Source: Phycomyces blakesleeanus NRRL 1555(-)
Lineage: Eukaryota; Mucoromycota; Mucoromycetes; Mucorales; Phycomycetaceae
Direction of reading: 5' to 3'
Assembly (NCBI RefSeq): GCF_001638985.1
Contig: NW_017265135.1
Location: forward strand, 62,001 to 126,000
DNA: 64,000 nt
How positions within the stretch are numbered: the stretch's first letter is position 1; every line of letters starts with the position of its first letter. Made by a program: the position numbers and the translations under genes. The notes under the pieces were generated by a model. That model saw only the letters and a list, made by a program, of their open reading frames with translations. It was not told the DNA's origin and did no database searches. This document shows positions 37,186 to 49,732 of the stretch, piece by piece.

Positions 37186-39057
37186 GGTAAAATAATAGAA
37201 GAAGAAGATGTTTAAATCTGCTTCTTGATTTTCAAGAGCCTCTTTTTTATATATCCAACTATCTAATATGTTTCTCTTTTGTTTAATACATTGGATAGCC
37301 GCACAAAAAAATAAAGATAAAAGAAGTTTCTATATACATCGAATAAATGTATATATTACAAATCCTTTTGATACTTCAAATATTTTAAGAGTAATAATGA
37401 CTCAATATAAAATCCTCATTAGATTTTGGTATTTTACCAAGAAAGGCATTATACACCCTCTTAATAGACCGATCTATATACAAAAAGAATGGGTCTCGCA
37501 AAGACAATTAGAGCTTAAACAGAATGCCCTGAAGGTATCGGCCAAGGCGAGACGAGGCGAGGCGAGGCGACGTGATATGATGTGATGTGATGTGATTTGA
37601 TATGTTGTGTTGAAAAAGGAAAGTAAGATAAGTGACTCACATTGTTTACATCCCGAGATATTCTATGTACCGATTTAATGCTACTTTTACCATTGCTCGT
37701 TACATTAATAGGATTTCATTAAATAATAAAACAAAAAAAAAAGATCTTAGATTTTCATATTATTTTGACAGGGCTACACAAGCAGTTGTCTATAGAAAAA
37801 TGACCCCATATTGAAGATCAAAATTTTGAATATATATATATATAGTTGGTAATTGGCCAAGTACACTATCTATAAAATCTCGCAAACTCAAATATAAAGA
37901 TATATATATATATATAAGTGCTTTTTTTACTTGAAAGAAAATGTAAGGAAGGAAATCGATAGTAATAATGACAGTGCTAATGATAGTGACAGTGACAGTA
38001 ATAGTAATGGTGATAATAACGGAAATATAGGAGTTCCAAAAAAAAAGGTACAGAAAATGAACCAAACACTTGATTAAAAATTGGTCAATAAAAATAATAC
38101 TTCATCCTTCAAAAAGCCTGTGATACACACATACACACACACACACACAGCTCTAATTTTGAATCCAATTAACTGACATTCGAATGGAATATACACGAGA
38201 TGGGGGCGAGTAGGGAATTTTTATAATAATTATAATAATTATAATAATTATTATAATTATTTATTTAGAAATTAAACAAAGACTGGCTTAACACAGATAT
38301 TCAAAGTTAATATAATATAATTTATTCAACTATCAAGCCAAGGCTACAAAACTACGGGACTAGAAGAATAAAAGGCTCTTGAATTGTGTGCTTTACAAGA
38401 CACTGCTTTTTGATTCTACTTCTTTAAAATCTGATAAGAAAGGATAGCAGCAAGGAAAATAAATAAATAAATACGCAGATAAATATGCTACTAAAATGGA
38501 TCTGATAAATAAAGAAAAAAAAAGAAAGGGCAATTAAACGAAACAAAACGACATTTTTGATCAGATTAAATCTAGGAAACATCTGTAATCTAAATATAAA
38601 TCCAACCCAATTTATTTTACACACTTCTTTTAATTCCTTTACTTCTCTTACTTCTCTTACTTCTTTTACTTCCCTTATATGCTTTGAGCACAAGAAGTCT
38701 TGGTAAAACTTCGGTTCCATGGATACCAAAAATAAAATTAAAAATAAAATTAAAAATAAAATATATTATTGTTATTTGGTATATAATCACAAGATCTTAC
38801 CTGTTCTATATCCAAAGTCTTGGCTACAAGAAAAAATATTTATATACATATTCTATTTAAAAACTAAAATAAAATAAAATAAAATAAAATAAAATACAAA
38901 GGTGACAAACCAAAGCGAAACGTGTGTTCCCTTGCTTCTGAACACAACTCTTTTAATAGTGTACTTGTCTATAAAAAGGATTTAACCTGTGTATAAATCA
39001 AAATGATTGTCAAAAAATAGCATACCCCTTCTCATCATCTCCTCCCCCTCCCCATCC
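37186..39057. other. Intergenic, repeat-rich, no supported gene
   Basis: GGCGA and TGATG runs at 37551-37600; (AATTAT)n near 38222-38265; several AAAAT and TA arrays. A minus-strand frame at 38424-38729 encodes a KEVREVREV repeat from TTACTTCTC tandem DNA and is not accepted. Confidence 0.5.
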
Positions 39058-39160
39058 CCATCCCTTTCCCTTTCCCTTTCCCTTTCCCTTTCCCTTTCCC
39101 TTTCCCTTTCCCTTTCCGCCTTCCGCCCTCGCCCTCGCCCTCGCCCTCGCCTCCCGCTTC
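39058..39160. repeat. CCCTTT hexamer array running into CGCCCT array
   Basis: About nine CCCTTT units followed by about four CGCCCT units on the plus strand, so the minus strand is (AAAGGG)n and (AGGGCG)n, with many closely spaced G-triplets capable of G-quadruplex formation. It lies about 520 nt upstream of the F-box paralogue 2 ATG. Confidence 0.8.
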
Positions 39161-39678
39161 TTTTTTCTTTTTCTTCTTTCTTTTGTGTCCATCTCCCCTT
39201 CCTCTTTACCTATATACCTCTTCGGTTACGTGCGTTTGGCCGTCTGTGTGTGTGTGTGTGCATATTGTATAAGTTGTAAGTGGTAAGTAATATTTATATA
39301 TATATATATATATATATTAGTGTGCGTGTGTGTGTGCCTGTCTGTGTACATACATGTGTACATGTACATGTGTGTGTGTGTAAAAGAAGAAAATCAAAGT
39401 GTATGTTTGTATGTGTATACATACACATGTCTATGTGCGTGTACGCACACACACATATACACACAAACACACATAACTGCAAAATGTTCTCTGACCTGTC
39501 TCCTTATTAAACTTCTCTTTCAAACCATTGCTTTACGCCTTTTAGAGTTCGTGGAGGCTTAGGATTTATAGAAGTAGGACCGATAAATAAAGTTTGGGAG
39601 AGAAGCCATTCTTGACCTTCTAAATGTATTCCAAGATCAAGAACCAACCTCGTTCATTACGCCATCATCATCTCCATC
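39161..39678. other. Upstream region of F-box paralogue 2
   Basis: GT-, TA- and ACAC-type microsatellites with partial dyad symmetry (GTGTACATGTACATGTG); CATCATCATCTCCATC leader directly before the ATG. Confidence 0.5.
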
Positions 39679-41673
39679 ATGTTTTCTCGATTCCCATTTG
39701 AAATCCTCACAACTATTGCTCTTTTAATTTCACAAGAAGACAAATTAAACTGCTCAGCAGTATGCAAAGCATGGCGACGTCCATTTCAGGACTCATTGTG
39801 GAATAGCGTGGAAATCAACAGCATGAACATTGACATGATTTGTGATTCATCACCTTATCATCAACGTCTATTCAAAACCAACGGTCATCGTGTCCGGTCT
39901 ATGGTCCTAGGAGGATGGACTCGTCTGAACAGCAAACAAATCCTCAAACTTCAGTACTATTTTCCACACTTAAAATCTCTTTCGATCCAAGACAAGAGTT
40001 TGAGTCGCAACGATTTCGGAAAAGCTACCGATTGGTGTCACTGGGGATCTTTGACACGCCTAGAGATTATCTTGCCCAGTTTAGAACACAAGAACCTAGA
40101 AACTTATTTTCTCGACGTAGTAGGCTCCTTACCTTGTCTTGAATACCTTGACATGTCCGAAGGTGTCTGTACCGGCAGATACCTTTACACCTGGCGAGAT
40201 TTTGAAACCCTGCACGAAAAACTACCACGCCTGGAGCATCTACGGATGAAAGTATCATTGGCGCCCATTCTTGTAAATGACGTCCTAGAGATTCAAGACA
40301 CTAAAAGCGCCCCATCCTTGTCTGCCGTCCACCTGTTTGGCGAAACAATGGACCCTCAGTGGCTTTACTACTGCGCCCTCAAATACCCAAACATACACAC
40401 ATTCGAGTGGAAAATATTCTATGGCTACGACACCGCCCACGAGAGAATGACGGACACAATGTATGCTGCCATGGGTCTGGCTATGAAAATGATTTCCTCG
40501 CTACCCTCCTTTTTTCCACATCTTAAAAAGGCAATCATCGAAGAGATTTCGGATGAAGGAAGACTACACACTCTGTTCTGGAAGAAGCTTCGACAGTCTG
40601 GTGCATCTCTTGCACAGCTAGAGTACCATGTGCGCGGAGAAGTCATTGCTCCTTACCAAATACAGACCATCCTGCGGGAATGTAGCCAGACCTGCTCAGA
40701 TACACTCGAGACTCTCCAACTCCAATTCTATACATCTGATTCCTATCTCTGTATGGCACCAATATCACTTGGCACATTCCCCTGCCTGGTAAATCTCACC
40801 ATCAACCTTCTCTACAATCATTTTGAACTCGATGTCATTTTGGACAATTGTATAAATCTTAAAAAATTAAAACTTCAAAATGGCACAAGTTCCATTAGTC
40901 ATGGGGCACTAAAATACCCTCAACAACACGGTCTTCAGACATTTGAACTGGTTTCCGTAAGAGTCAATCTAGCAATATTCAGACATCTTTCGTACCGTTG
41001 TCAGCAGTTGCGACATCTCGAGCTCGCCACCTTACGTATAGCGGAAAAGATTTGCTCAAAGACTGGGAATCTTCTGTTAGACATGCCATTTACCCAGTTG
41101 GAAACGTTGAAACTCTGTGACCTTGTACTATATTCGGAAAAAGATGATTATAGTAATCCCTATTATTACGACAACGACAGTACCGATAGTATGGATAGAT
41201 ACCACCAAATACAACTGTTTGTTATCGAACAAACTCATACCAACCCACCAATCCCTGACAGTCCTGTACAGTGTCATGCGGTACTGCCGACCTCTCCACC
41301 AACCTCTCCACACCCGCAATCACCATCACAATCACCTATAACCAAAGATACCACATGGTTTCATCGCTGTCTCGGATCCCCCCATAATCATAATAACGAC
41401 AATAGCAATAATATTAATAATAATACTCCTAGCCAAGAGATTCGTGTTCTTGAGAAAGAGCAAGTTGAGACGGCTTGCAAATATTTTCAAACCTTTCAAG
41501 CGCAATCCCAAGAGGAAGCCACTCACTCGGATATCGAACGAGATGAGGATGGGTTGGTACTTGAGCAATATTGGCAAAAGGATCTTCCAGAGGGCTATAT
41601 TACACTACGTTGTAAGTCGGTGGACCAGTATTCTATAGAAGGTCTTCCGGACCACACAATAGACGGAACGTAA
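39679..41673 (+). CDS. F-box/LRR-like protein, paralogue 2 (664 aa)
   Basis: Single exon, clearly homologous to the 17.3 kb gene: F-box FPFEILTTIALLIS..LNCSAVCKAWRRPFQDSLW (residues 5-41), LRR-like body (YFPHLKSLSIQD, LTRLEIILP, LEYLDMSEG), the shared TTWFH motif and the same tail DLPEGYITLRCKSVDQYSIEG. It differs by a long Ser/Pro- and His/Asn-rich insert (about 545-605). Predicted substrate receptor of an SCF ubiquitin ligase; substrate unknown. Confidence 0.85.
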   Translation: MFSRFPFEILTTIALLISQEDKLNCSAVCKAWRRPFQDSLWNSVEINSMNIDMICDSSPYHQRLFKTNGHRVRSMVLGGWTRLNSKQILKLQYYFPHLKSLSIQDKSLSRNDFGKATDWCHWGSLTRLEIILPSLEHKNLETYFLDVVGSLPCLEYLDMSEGVCTGRYLYTWRDFETLHEKLPRLEHLRMKVSLAPILVNDVLEIQDTKSAPSLSAVHLFGETMDPQWLYYCALKYPNIHTFEWKIFYGYDTAHERMTDTMYAAMGLAMKMISSLPSFFPHLKKAIIEEISDEGRLHTLFWKKLRQSGASLAQLEYHVRGEVIAPYQIQTILRECSQTCSDTLETLQLQFYTSDSYLCMAPISLGTFPCLVNLTINLLYNHFELDVILDNCINLKKLKLQNGTSSISHGALKYPQQHGLQTFELVSVRVNLAIFRHLSYRCQQLRHLELATLRIAEKICSKTGNLLLDMPFTQLETLKLCDLVLYSEKDDYSNPYYYDNDSTDSMDRYHQIQLFVIEQTHTNPPIPDSPVQCHAVLPTSPPTSPHPQSPSQSPITKDTTWFHRCLGSPHNHNNDNSNNINNNTPSQEIRVLEKEQVETACKYFQTFQAQSQEEATHSDIERDEDGLVLEQYWQKDLPEGYITLRCKSVDQYSIEGLPDHTIDGT

Positions 41674-43596
41674 AGATTGTTGTCATTATTATTTTTTCTG
41701 TAAATATATATATCTTAAAATTGGACTTTGAAACATAAGAAGAAGATGATGAAGAAGAAGAAATAGCAAAGAAAACACTATTTTATCTTTATATCTATAC
41801 TTGTTATTCTATGTGGCTGTCTGCAATCCAGATACATACATACATACATAGAGAAAAAGAGAGATTAGATGCAAGTGTAGACTTATTAGATCTACTGCTT
41901 TCTTAAAGGCATCAATCTTTTATTTCCTGTAGATATCTTGGGAATAATGTATTGATATACCAGCAAAAATAACACCATTATCCTCCAAGACACACACTTA
42001 TTGTCCAACAACGAATATACATGTATGTTAAAAGTCAAGAATACTCTGCTCTACTCTATTATATTAGCATATTTGTCGGATAAAATATAATACAATGCAG
42101 AATAGAATAAAGAAAACCTTTTCGACATACTAGAGAGGGTAAAGTGTGTGTTATAGCAAATTCAAATCAATTTGCCACAATCTTCTATAGCCTAAAAAGG
42201 GTATCCACACTTTTATAATAGAAATTATACAAAGAATAAAAGCCGGATATATTGGGACGATGTGCATAGTGGTTGGCGGCTGCCCTTCCTCGGAGTATGA
42301 CAACAGAGAAGAAAAGAGCGAGAGGAAGAAGCAGTAGAGACCATACCAGAGGAAGTTTAGTTAAGATGAATAAAAGATCTCTTTTTACCTCGTTAAAAGC
42401 ACTCACCCATTTTATTATTTCGACTGCTGGTTTTCATCCCCATACGCCTAGTCAACTAAATATTATTTGCCTCATCCTAACTATTGGAGAGCACATCTAT
42501 TGTCTCAAGAACGTATCATCTTGAAGTAGTTTATTGTCCCTCATTACCACACCTCTATTAAGTATAGAAAACCTGTGCTATCTAGTAGCTCGGGCGTAGA
42601 AACTATCCAACTTGAATGCTCTTCCTCGCAATAGTATCGAAATCAGTTAAATGGCCTCTTACAAGTACCCTACATGTCAATATGGCTTCCAAAAAGGTTT
42701 ATATATGGCATTTTCGGCGATTTAAAGGAATATATTCGGAGATTTAAAGTATTTAAACCAAGAGAGACAGATATTTATAATAGGGACTTCCTTTAATTAA
42801 TTATTGTCAAATATAGTAAATATATATATATATAAAAAAACTTTCTGGTGAGGATTACTTGTAAATGAGTTTCTCCAAGCCATAATAATGTTTGGAAAGC
42901 ATGTTGCTTATAGCTTACAGAAAAATGACTTGTACTTAGTTTTATCTATATGCATATATATATATTACATTATGGAAAGATATTGTAAAAATCCTTATTG
43001 ACTTGTTGTTATGATACCATATATGAAACAAGACCTAAAATAAGAATAAAAATAAAACTTTATGTACATAAGTATTTGGCAAGAGGAGTGTTTTTGGTTT
43101 CTCTTCTTTTCCTTTCGATTGATATATTTATTTTCTAAGAATAATATTAGTAATAAGACGACAAGTATGCTTTAGGTATGGTCTCAGTTACTGAATACTT
43201 TATCGAAAGTTTTTCAATAGATACATGATTTAGTTACAGCTTCACAATGCCCATAGCACCGTGTCAAAATATATACACATATAAAAAAAATAAAAGTGAA
43301 AATATTGATTATTTTATTTTGATTACAGAAACAAGATCAAAGAGAAAACGATACGTATATATAAAAGGGCTAGTTAATTATACGTCTAAAAGCTGTATTA
43401 CTAAGAGCTATGTTATATAATTTCTTCTACAGAAAACACCCACTTGTTTAAGTGTGTTATAGAGTCATTCTATCGATAAAAATATTAAAAAAAGCGTACA
43501 AAATGTAAACATATCTGGTTCTCGGAAATTGATTCCATTTTACCGTCATAAAACTAATAAAAGGTAGGAGGAGCTATCACATAAAGTGACTTTATG
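41674..43596. other. Intergenic, no supported gene
   Basis: Minus-strand frame 42185-42406 could encode a 73-aa membrane peptide but has no ATG and no family; plus frame 42273-42524 overlaps it. Otherwise AT-rich. Confidence 0.45.
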
Positions 43597-43914
43597 TGGT
43601 GCAATCGGACTTAAGTATCGATGTATAATCGTATTTTTCAAAAACTGATACTCTTCAAAGTTTGGATGTTTTGATAGATTTATTCGCGGAGTTTAACTTT
43701 TTCAAGAAGTTGGAACATCTTAATGGCTCCCATTGGCGGTAAATTGAAATATTTATCCTAAAATAGAGAGTCATGTAAGCAAGAAAATAACCAAGCTTTA
43801 GGTACACTATTTTTTTCCTATATTTAGCGGCGATTTAATAAGTTTTACATATAAAAATTTTCAAAAAAATTGAAACAAATGCAAAAACATAGATACTTAA
43901 GTCCGATAGCACCA
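43597..43914. mobile_element. Inverted-repeat element, about 318 bp (MITE candidate)
   Basis: Left arm TGGTGCAATCGGACTTAAG.. (43597-43622) and right arm ..CTTAAGTCCGATAGCACCA (43888-43914) are inverted repeats of about 26 nt with two mismatches. Directly outside the left arm is a perfect palindrome CACATAAAG-TGA-CTTTATGTG (43578-43598). Non-coding. No clear target duplication. Confidence 0.65.
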
Positions 43915-44400
43915 TCTGTATGTGGATTTCATATTCTACACAAGTAAAATGAATATGACAAATGATAGTAATAAAGTATGATTAAGCAAAGTAATATTTA
44001 TTATATTTCATACATTCCACAGATAGCAAAAACAGAATATCCTCTATATATGTATTTGACAATCGGGTCTTTTATCAATGTCAAACGCAAGTAAATACAT
44101 ACAGAATAAGGAGAACGAATTTGGAAGATGAGTGAGGAGCCGGAAGATGAATAGTGAGGAGCCGGAAGATGAATAATGAGGAGCCGGAAGAGGACGATGA
44201 GGAGAAACTTAGCTCTATATATATATTTTTATTAAACACATGCACACAATAAAACACTGTTATGATGAGTACACCATTTTGCACTATTTTAGATTTATAT
44301 AAAGAGTCTATATAAAGAGAAATCTCTTCTTCGGTTTTCTTCTTCTCTCTTAAGTTACTTTAGTGTTTTTCGACTATCTTACCTATACATTTCTTCTTCA
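43915..44400. other. Upstream region of zinc-finger gene 1 with short GC-richer tandem repeat
   Basis: A 22-nt unit containing GAGGAGCCGGAAGATGAATA is repeated three times at about 44129-44195, the last copy diverged. A pyrimidine-rich leader precedes the ATG. Confidence 0.6.
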
Positions 44401-45309
44401 ATGATTCCGGGCTTGGCGTTTAACAATCTCTCGGCGCCCTGGGATAATTTTGATGAGAATCCTCAGTCGGGTTCCTTAAACCCTCCGAACACTTCCTATA
44501 TGGTTGAGCAAGACTTTCAATATACACAAGATATGAATACCAGAGAAATTATGACAAATATCTTCCTTGAGAACACTAGCGACTTTGAATACCAACCTCT
44601 TGGACTTCAAACACAATCAGTTTTGACTCCTACATCATCTCCCGGCCAATTCAATCAAGGCGAACAATTTGAAGAATTCAAGCAAGTCGAGGAAAACAAT
44701 GGGTTAGACAAATTGAATAACCATGATTTTGGAATCTACAATGGCCCTGTGTACCCAGAAATATCTGCATCTGGCACTTGGCCTTACAACACTTTTGAAT
44801 TGACCTTATCTGGCAATGAATTACAACAAATCGTTCACGGATACTTGACTAGCACCGAAACACCTCTTCTATATCCACCTGTACAAGACCTTGCTCTAGA
44901 AAACAACTGGTTATTTAGTGATGGGCACTGTCACAGGCGAAAAGAATCTTTTAGTTCTGATTCAAGCCTTTCAACAGCCACGTCTTCTTTGTATGCCGAT
45001 AAATCATACCGTTATGAACAATTCTCTGATTATGGTTACATATGTTCTTTTCCCGGTTGCAAGGGCAAATTTAATCGAAAGTATGGCCTAAAGTCTCACA
45101 TGGACATTCACAAAAAGGAAAAAAAACACGTATGTCAAGAGAGACACTGCACTTCTGCATTCAAACGCAAGCACGATCTAACTCGTCACGCCAAAATACA
45201 TTCGAATTACCGCCCTTATTCCTGCAAGAGATGCCACAAGTCGTTTCCGAGAAGCGACGCCTTGTCATCTCACTATAGAACTCGAAACGCCTGCAGCAAC
45301 AGAAATTAG
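44401..45309 (+). CDS. C2H2 zinc-finger transcription factor 1 (302 aa)
   Basis: Single exon. The N-terminal 210 residues are acidic/Gln/Asn-rich (possible activation region). The C-terminus has three fingers in about 90 residues: CSFPGC..SHMDIH (from 215), CQERHC..RHAKIH (from 245) and a compact CKRCHKSF..SHYRTRNAC (from 275), where the last ligand is Cys not His. Spacings are C-x4-C, C-x4-C and C-x2-C. The same three-finger plan occurs in two further genes at 51.6 and 53.5 kb. Nuclear DNA-binding role inferred from the fingers. Confidence 0.88.
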   Translation: MIPGLAFNNLSAPWDNFDENPQSGSLNPPNTSYMVEQDFQYTQDMNTREIMTNIFLENTSDFEYQPLGLQTQSVLTPTSSPGQFNQGEQFEEFKQVEENNGLDKLNNHDFGIYNGPVYPEISASGTWPYNTFELTLSGNELQQIVHGYLTSTETPLLYPPVQDLALENNWLFSDGHCHRRKESFSSDSSLSTATSSLYADKSYRYEQFSDYGYICSFPGCKGKFNRKYGLKSHMDIHKKEKKHVCQERHCTSAFKRKHDLTRHAKIHSNYRPYSCKRCHKSFPRSDALSSHYRTRNACSNRN

Positions 45310-46521
45310 AGCTATACATCTTTACAGTGCTCTCTCTGTATGCTTATGTATATACATATGCACATATGTACCTTTTTTTCTTATATATCTTTGTACCATA
45401 ATGTAACTTAACTCTAAGCTGGTATTCCACCTATATTCCAACACATACATACATACATACATACATACGTGCCTTCCTTCCTTCCTACTTTAATTCCTTC
45501 ATTCCCTTCTTCATATATTCATCCATTCATTTATTTACTCATCAATTAATCAATTTTTATCTACTTATATATGTTTTTTTTTAAAAAGAAAAAAAGAAAA
45601 ATCAATCATGGCAAAAAATCACATCATATCATGTTAATATTATGAACTGTACAACCTTGGCAAAATTATAATAAATTCTCATTACTCTAATAAATTATAT
45701 AAGCTTATAAAGATTATAGTTTAAGTCCAATCATTGTTTATTTTAATTAAGTATGTCTATAAAGCAAGTTTTTTCCTAGAATTTATATCCTCACTTAAGA
45801 GCAACCTACCAATAAACAAAGCGTTTGTAAATATTTTAAGAAAGAAAGAAAGATACGTCAAAAGATTAAAAGGTTAAAAGATCATAAGACCAAAAAACTG
45901 TCAAGCGTGAGGATATCCCAATAGGTAGCCTTTCGTACGAAGAGCGTTTTAAAACTATGACAGCAAATTACACAAAGAAAAATTAACAAGATTGACGTCT
46001 GGCATAAAAAAGAAATCGATATTGAGAATTACTGACAAGGACAAAGGACAGTAACATCCACATTTACAGCATGATCTTTAAATCTCTACAATTGGTGTTT
46101 TGAGCCCATATTTTTTTTATCAAGAGGGAATAGGGTTATGCTTCTACACTGAGTACACATGCAGTACTTTTAGTTACAATCAATCCTTGACGATAATCAC
46201 TTTACTAACTTCATTAACAATATAGGTATCCTTAATTTTGAGTAATCGCGATATATATATATGCATCATTCCCAACAAAGGCAACGTAAGCAATAAAAAC
46301 AATTGTGAGAAAAGCAGAAAATTATATCGCTATTACTGTCACTGTATAGATCATTATAATATTGAACTTACCGCTGAAAGGGAGAATTGTATTTTAATAA
46401 GGACCATTTTTTATCAAAATGACTAATTAACTACAGAAAATCAGCTATAGATACAAATCGATTACGCAAAGTATCTTTACTTATATACGTATCATAGTGC
46501 GGTATACTACAATATACAATT
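45310..46521. other. Intergenic, CATA and TTCC microsatellites
   Basis: (CATA)n at about 45446-45468 followed by CTTCC repeats; a 62-codon frame at 46238 is not credible. Confidence 0.5.
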
Positions 46522-46990
46522 TAAGCGTTGTTTGACATTGTTTGCTCAAATGTTGAGCAAAATATCCCATTTTTTCACTCTAAAAAACAATTTACTAATA
46601 AGATTTTGGATATTTAGACCATATAAGCATATTTGATCCAAAAGTTCCCTCAGGGTATACACCTAAGAAAATATTGAGATTTTTTTTGCTACTAAGTAAA
46701 GTTGTTCAACACATTGATCCATAATTTACAGTGCTTATTTGACTAGAAACAGGCCAATATTCATGGAGATATCGAGAGATGTAAAAATGGCAATTTCGAT
46801 ATTTACACCATTTAAGCATGTTTGATCGAAAAGTTCGCACAGGACATACGTCTAAAAAATTAAATAGTTGTGTTTGTTTTTATTAAATAAAGCTGTTTAT
46901 CAAATTGATCCATAATTCTTAGTGCTTGTTTGACCAGCAACAGACCAATATTGATGGAGATATCGATATTTACACCCTTAAACGATGCTT
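46522..46990. repeat. Tandem ~190-bp repeat block, copy 2
   Basis: Diverged copy of the 3600-4135 block: GATATTT(A)CACC-type phrase at 46609, 46798 and 46965, so units of 189 and 167 nt. Here it lies upstream of the long repeat instead of downstream. Confidence 0.75.
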
Positions 46991-47334
46991 TTAAATAGCG
47001 GACATTACAAGTGTCGTGTCCCAAAAATTACTCTTATTGCGTGGGGACAGGTTCCGTGATTAATTAGTGGAAAATGCTGTCAAGAGTATATAGAGTATTT
47101 GCATGATAGAGCAGTATATTATATACATATAGCTATAAACTCGATGGTACCTTTGTATCTCTGGAACACGGCACTAATGTTATCTCCTATACACCCACAC
47201 ATGGGTGCTATTAAGGATCCAGAGCTTTAGGCAGCAACTACCACAGGATCTCACCTTTTTATTTCAACTAATTTACTGGGCCAAATATGTTTATTTGTAT
47301 TATACAGTTCCCATACTTTTTTATCTTCGATGTA

Positions 47335-48945
47335 CAAAGTCTTAGAGTTCTTCTCTGATAGAAACCACTACACCTTTATTTTCTTCATTTAAGAACCGTT
47401 ACGAATCTTTCGTTTCTCTTGAGATCTCTAACTCTAGAAAATATCGTCAGAACTTCAGTACAATCATACTGCACTTCTTTATTAAACTCAAGCCCATTCC
47501 AAAAAATAATAATATTACAGACGAGTGTGGTGATACCTAACCCACACAACTCTTTTTTTTTTTAAAGAACGTCAATCGTCAATTCAACTACTTTAACGGA
47601 GTTGAGTTTCGTGAGTTCCTTTTCAGTGAAGAGGACCAAAGTAAATGGAGTCTTCCATCTATTTTACACATCTCTTGAATCCTTTCATCGCTGACGTGTA
47701 CCCCTTTAAAAAAAACTAAAGGAAAAAATTCGTGACTATTTTCATATGCATGTGACTACTAGAGCTAAAGACCATGAAAAAAAAGGCAAAAAGTAAACAA
47801 AAAAGGACGCAAAAAACAGAAAAAGACGAGCGACAACGATGCGAAACCTTATTTACCATCAGAAACTACAATTCTGCTCATGCGAATAGCTCATTAGCTT
47901 ATATATAACTCTCATCATGTTCTTGCAGAAATGAGTTTGTCACGACCTTGCGCATTAAAGATCAATTTTCTATTTTTCTCATTCAGCCTGACGTCCGATG
48001 TTGATTCGCGCATCCTTTTAACAGCCACTCATGATAGAAAGCAAGAGTTTTTAGGGTAAAAAACAGAAGGCACACGCGTTTAAAAACTGTTAAACTCTTG
48101 AAAGTACTTGGTAAATATACGTACAGTCGATGTCTGGTTGATTTTCTTAGAAAGATAATAGAGTTTTGACTATTACAAGAATAATATCTTAATTCTTATA
48201 TATGACACAAAAAAGCGTGTATACTTTTTAATATTGAACAACATAGGATGCAGCAAAACACAAGAGAAATGTCTTTTAAAAAGGCTTGCTTTTATTTTGT
48301 AGGATTTAGTAAAGACCTTTGGAAGGAAATCGCTATGTCAAGATATCTGTTTTACACGCTTGATAGCTATTTTCTTTCTTGAGCCTCGATCTCTCCAAGC
48401 CGTTTGAACGTCGGGGTTTATTATATCTTGCAGGAAGGTACGTTGATTTAGGTTAAAGTATATACATTATTCGCAGACCTTCAAAGCACAAAGATCCAAG
48501 AGAGCATACATAGGCACGGAATAGATCAGACATTGTAGTAATAGCGTTCACAGATCCTCAAAGTATAATACTTTAAAAATACTTTACATATAAAAAGGGT
48601 TTGTATATGCAATGGTCAGAATAAACGGATCTATTTTTTATGAGCTTCGAGATCGTATTGTGTGTCCATTGAAGGTTATAATAGTGTTTGGTCGTTCAAA
48701 GGTTGGCTAGGTTGGTTTATATGATATAAATGCACATTTAATATTATTGAATTTACTGGTGAAATGAAAAATGTAATAAAAAAAGGGCATTTTGATCAAA
48801 ATGGCAAATCAAATCTTGAAATTCGGCTATAACTCTATATCGGTTAAGTCAAGCTACTTTATATGTATACGCAACCTGATGGAGTACATTAGGATCCATC
48901 ATTCAGATGTTGTTTGACATTGATTGCTTAAATATCAAGCAAAAG
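47335..48945. repeat. Long dispersed non-coding repeat, copy 2 (empty site)
   Basis: Collinear with 685-3640 minus the Tc1 insertion; the total length is the same (about 1610 nt). The core 47494-48130 is nearly identical to 841-1480. The junction corresponding to the Tc1 insertion reads through with a single TA. It ends with the first ~40 nt of the tandem block, then diverges. Confidence 0.85.
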
Positions 48946-49511
48946 GATTTGTGCACCAAACATTAATCTCACTGCGATGGCCAGTCCCATAATCTTCGTT
49001 TCGAACTTTGACTGTAATTTAGGATTTTGAATAAACTTCAATAGATTTATTTAGACTTAAGAGTTTTTGAGTTTACCGAATATGTTATTTGCTCGTTTAA
49101 TACCTGATAAAGTTCAACCAAGCGATTAATTTGATATATTGTAACTTAGGGCACGTTTGATTTGATATTACTTAAATATTCTTCTGGTAAAGCTTAAGAG
49201 ACATAACATTGGTAAGTGTAATTTAGTAAAATAATACATGAAGATTTCTGTCAGCCTTTCCAAGTTCACTATGCTCCTCTTCGCTGAGAGTTTCTTATTG
49301 TATTGTATTTTATTTTTGACCTTCTTCATCAGCGTCTTTTCTCTCTCTCATTATATTTCATCTTCTTCAGCTTTTTTCTCAACATCTTCAATTTTTTTTA
49401 AAAATATTGTCAGTTAAATAAATCAAGAGATTGTTTTGAGAATCATAATACGCCGCGCTTAATATGTCTTGACTAAACATTCTTAATTCATGCATTGAAT
49501 TTCACTATGAT

Positions 49512-49543
<32 letters not shown>

Positions 49544-49732
49544 TAAAGAAAAAGAAACTATTTTGATCGTATTTGTAGTTGTTTTGTCGACTTTAAAAAT
49601 TCGTTGAAATGATATTCTTAGCTAAAGGTCTATACAATAATAATAAAGGCGCTATTTGGATTGTAATGTTTCTTTTAACCCTTTTGACTTAAACTCATAC
49701 ATTACTTTTTCTCCATTCTTACAAAGTGTCTG
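48946..49732. other. Intergenic, AT-rich
   Basis: CA/TA microsatellite at 49510-49545. No gene. Confidence 0.45.

Noticed and set aside
38424..38729. Minus frame with KEVREVREV repeats
   Set aside because: Arises from TTACTTCTC microsatellite; no supporting signals.
39058..39120. Internal telomere
   Set aside because: Unit CCCTTT is not the TTAGGG-type repeat expected in these fungi and it runs into a different hexamer; a microsatellite is simpler.
42185..42406. Minus-strand membrane-peptide frame
   Set aside because: Begins at a GTG without ATG; overlaps an equally long plus frame; no family.
46238..46426. 62-codon frame
   Set aside because: Low-complexity Asn/Lys/Ile-rich, no homology.
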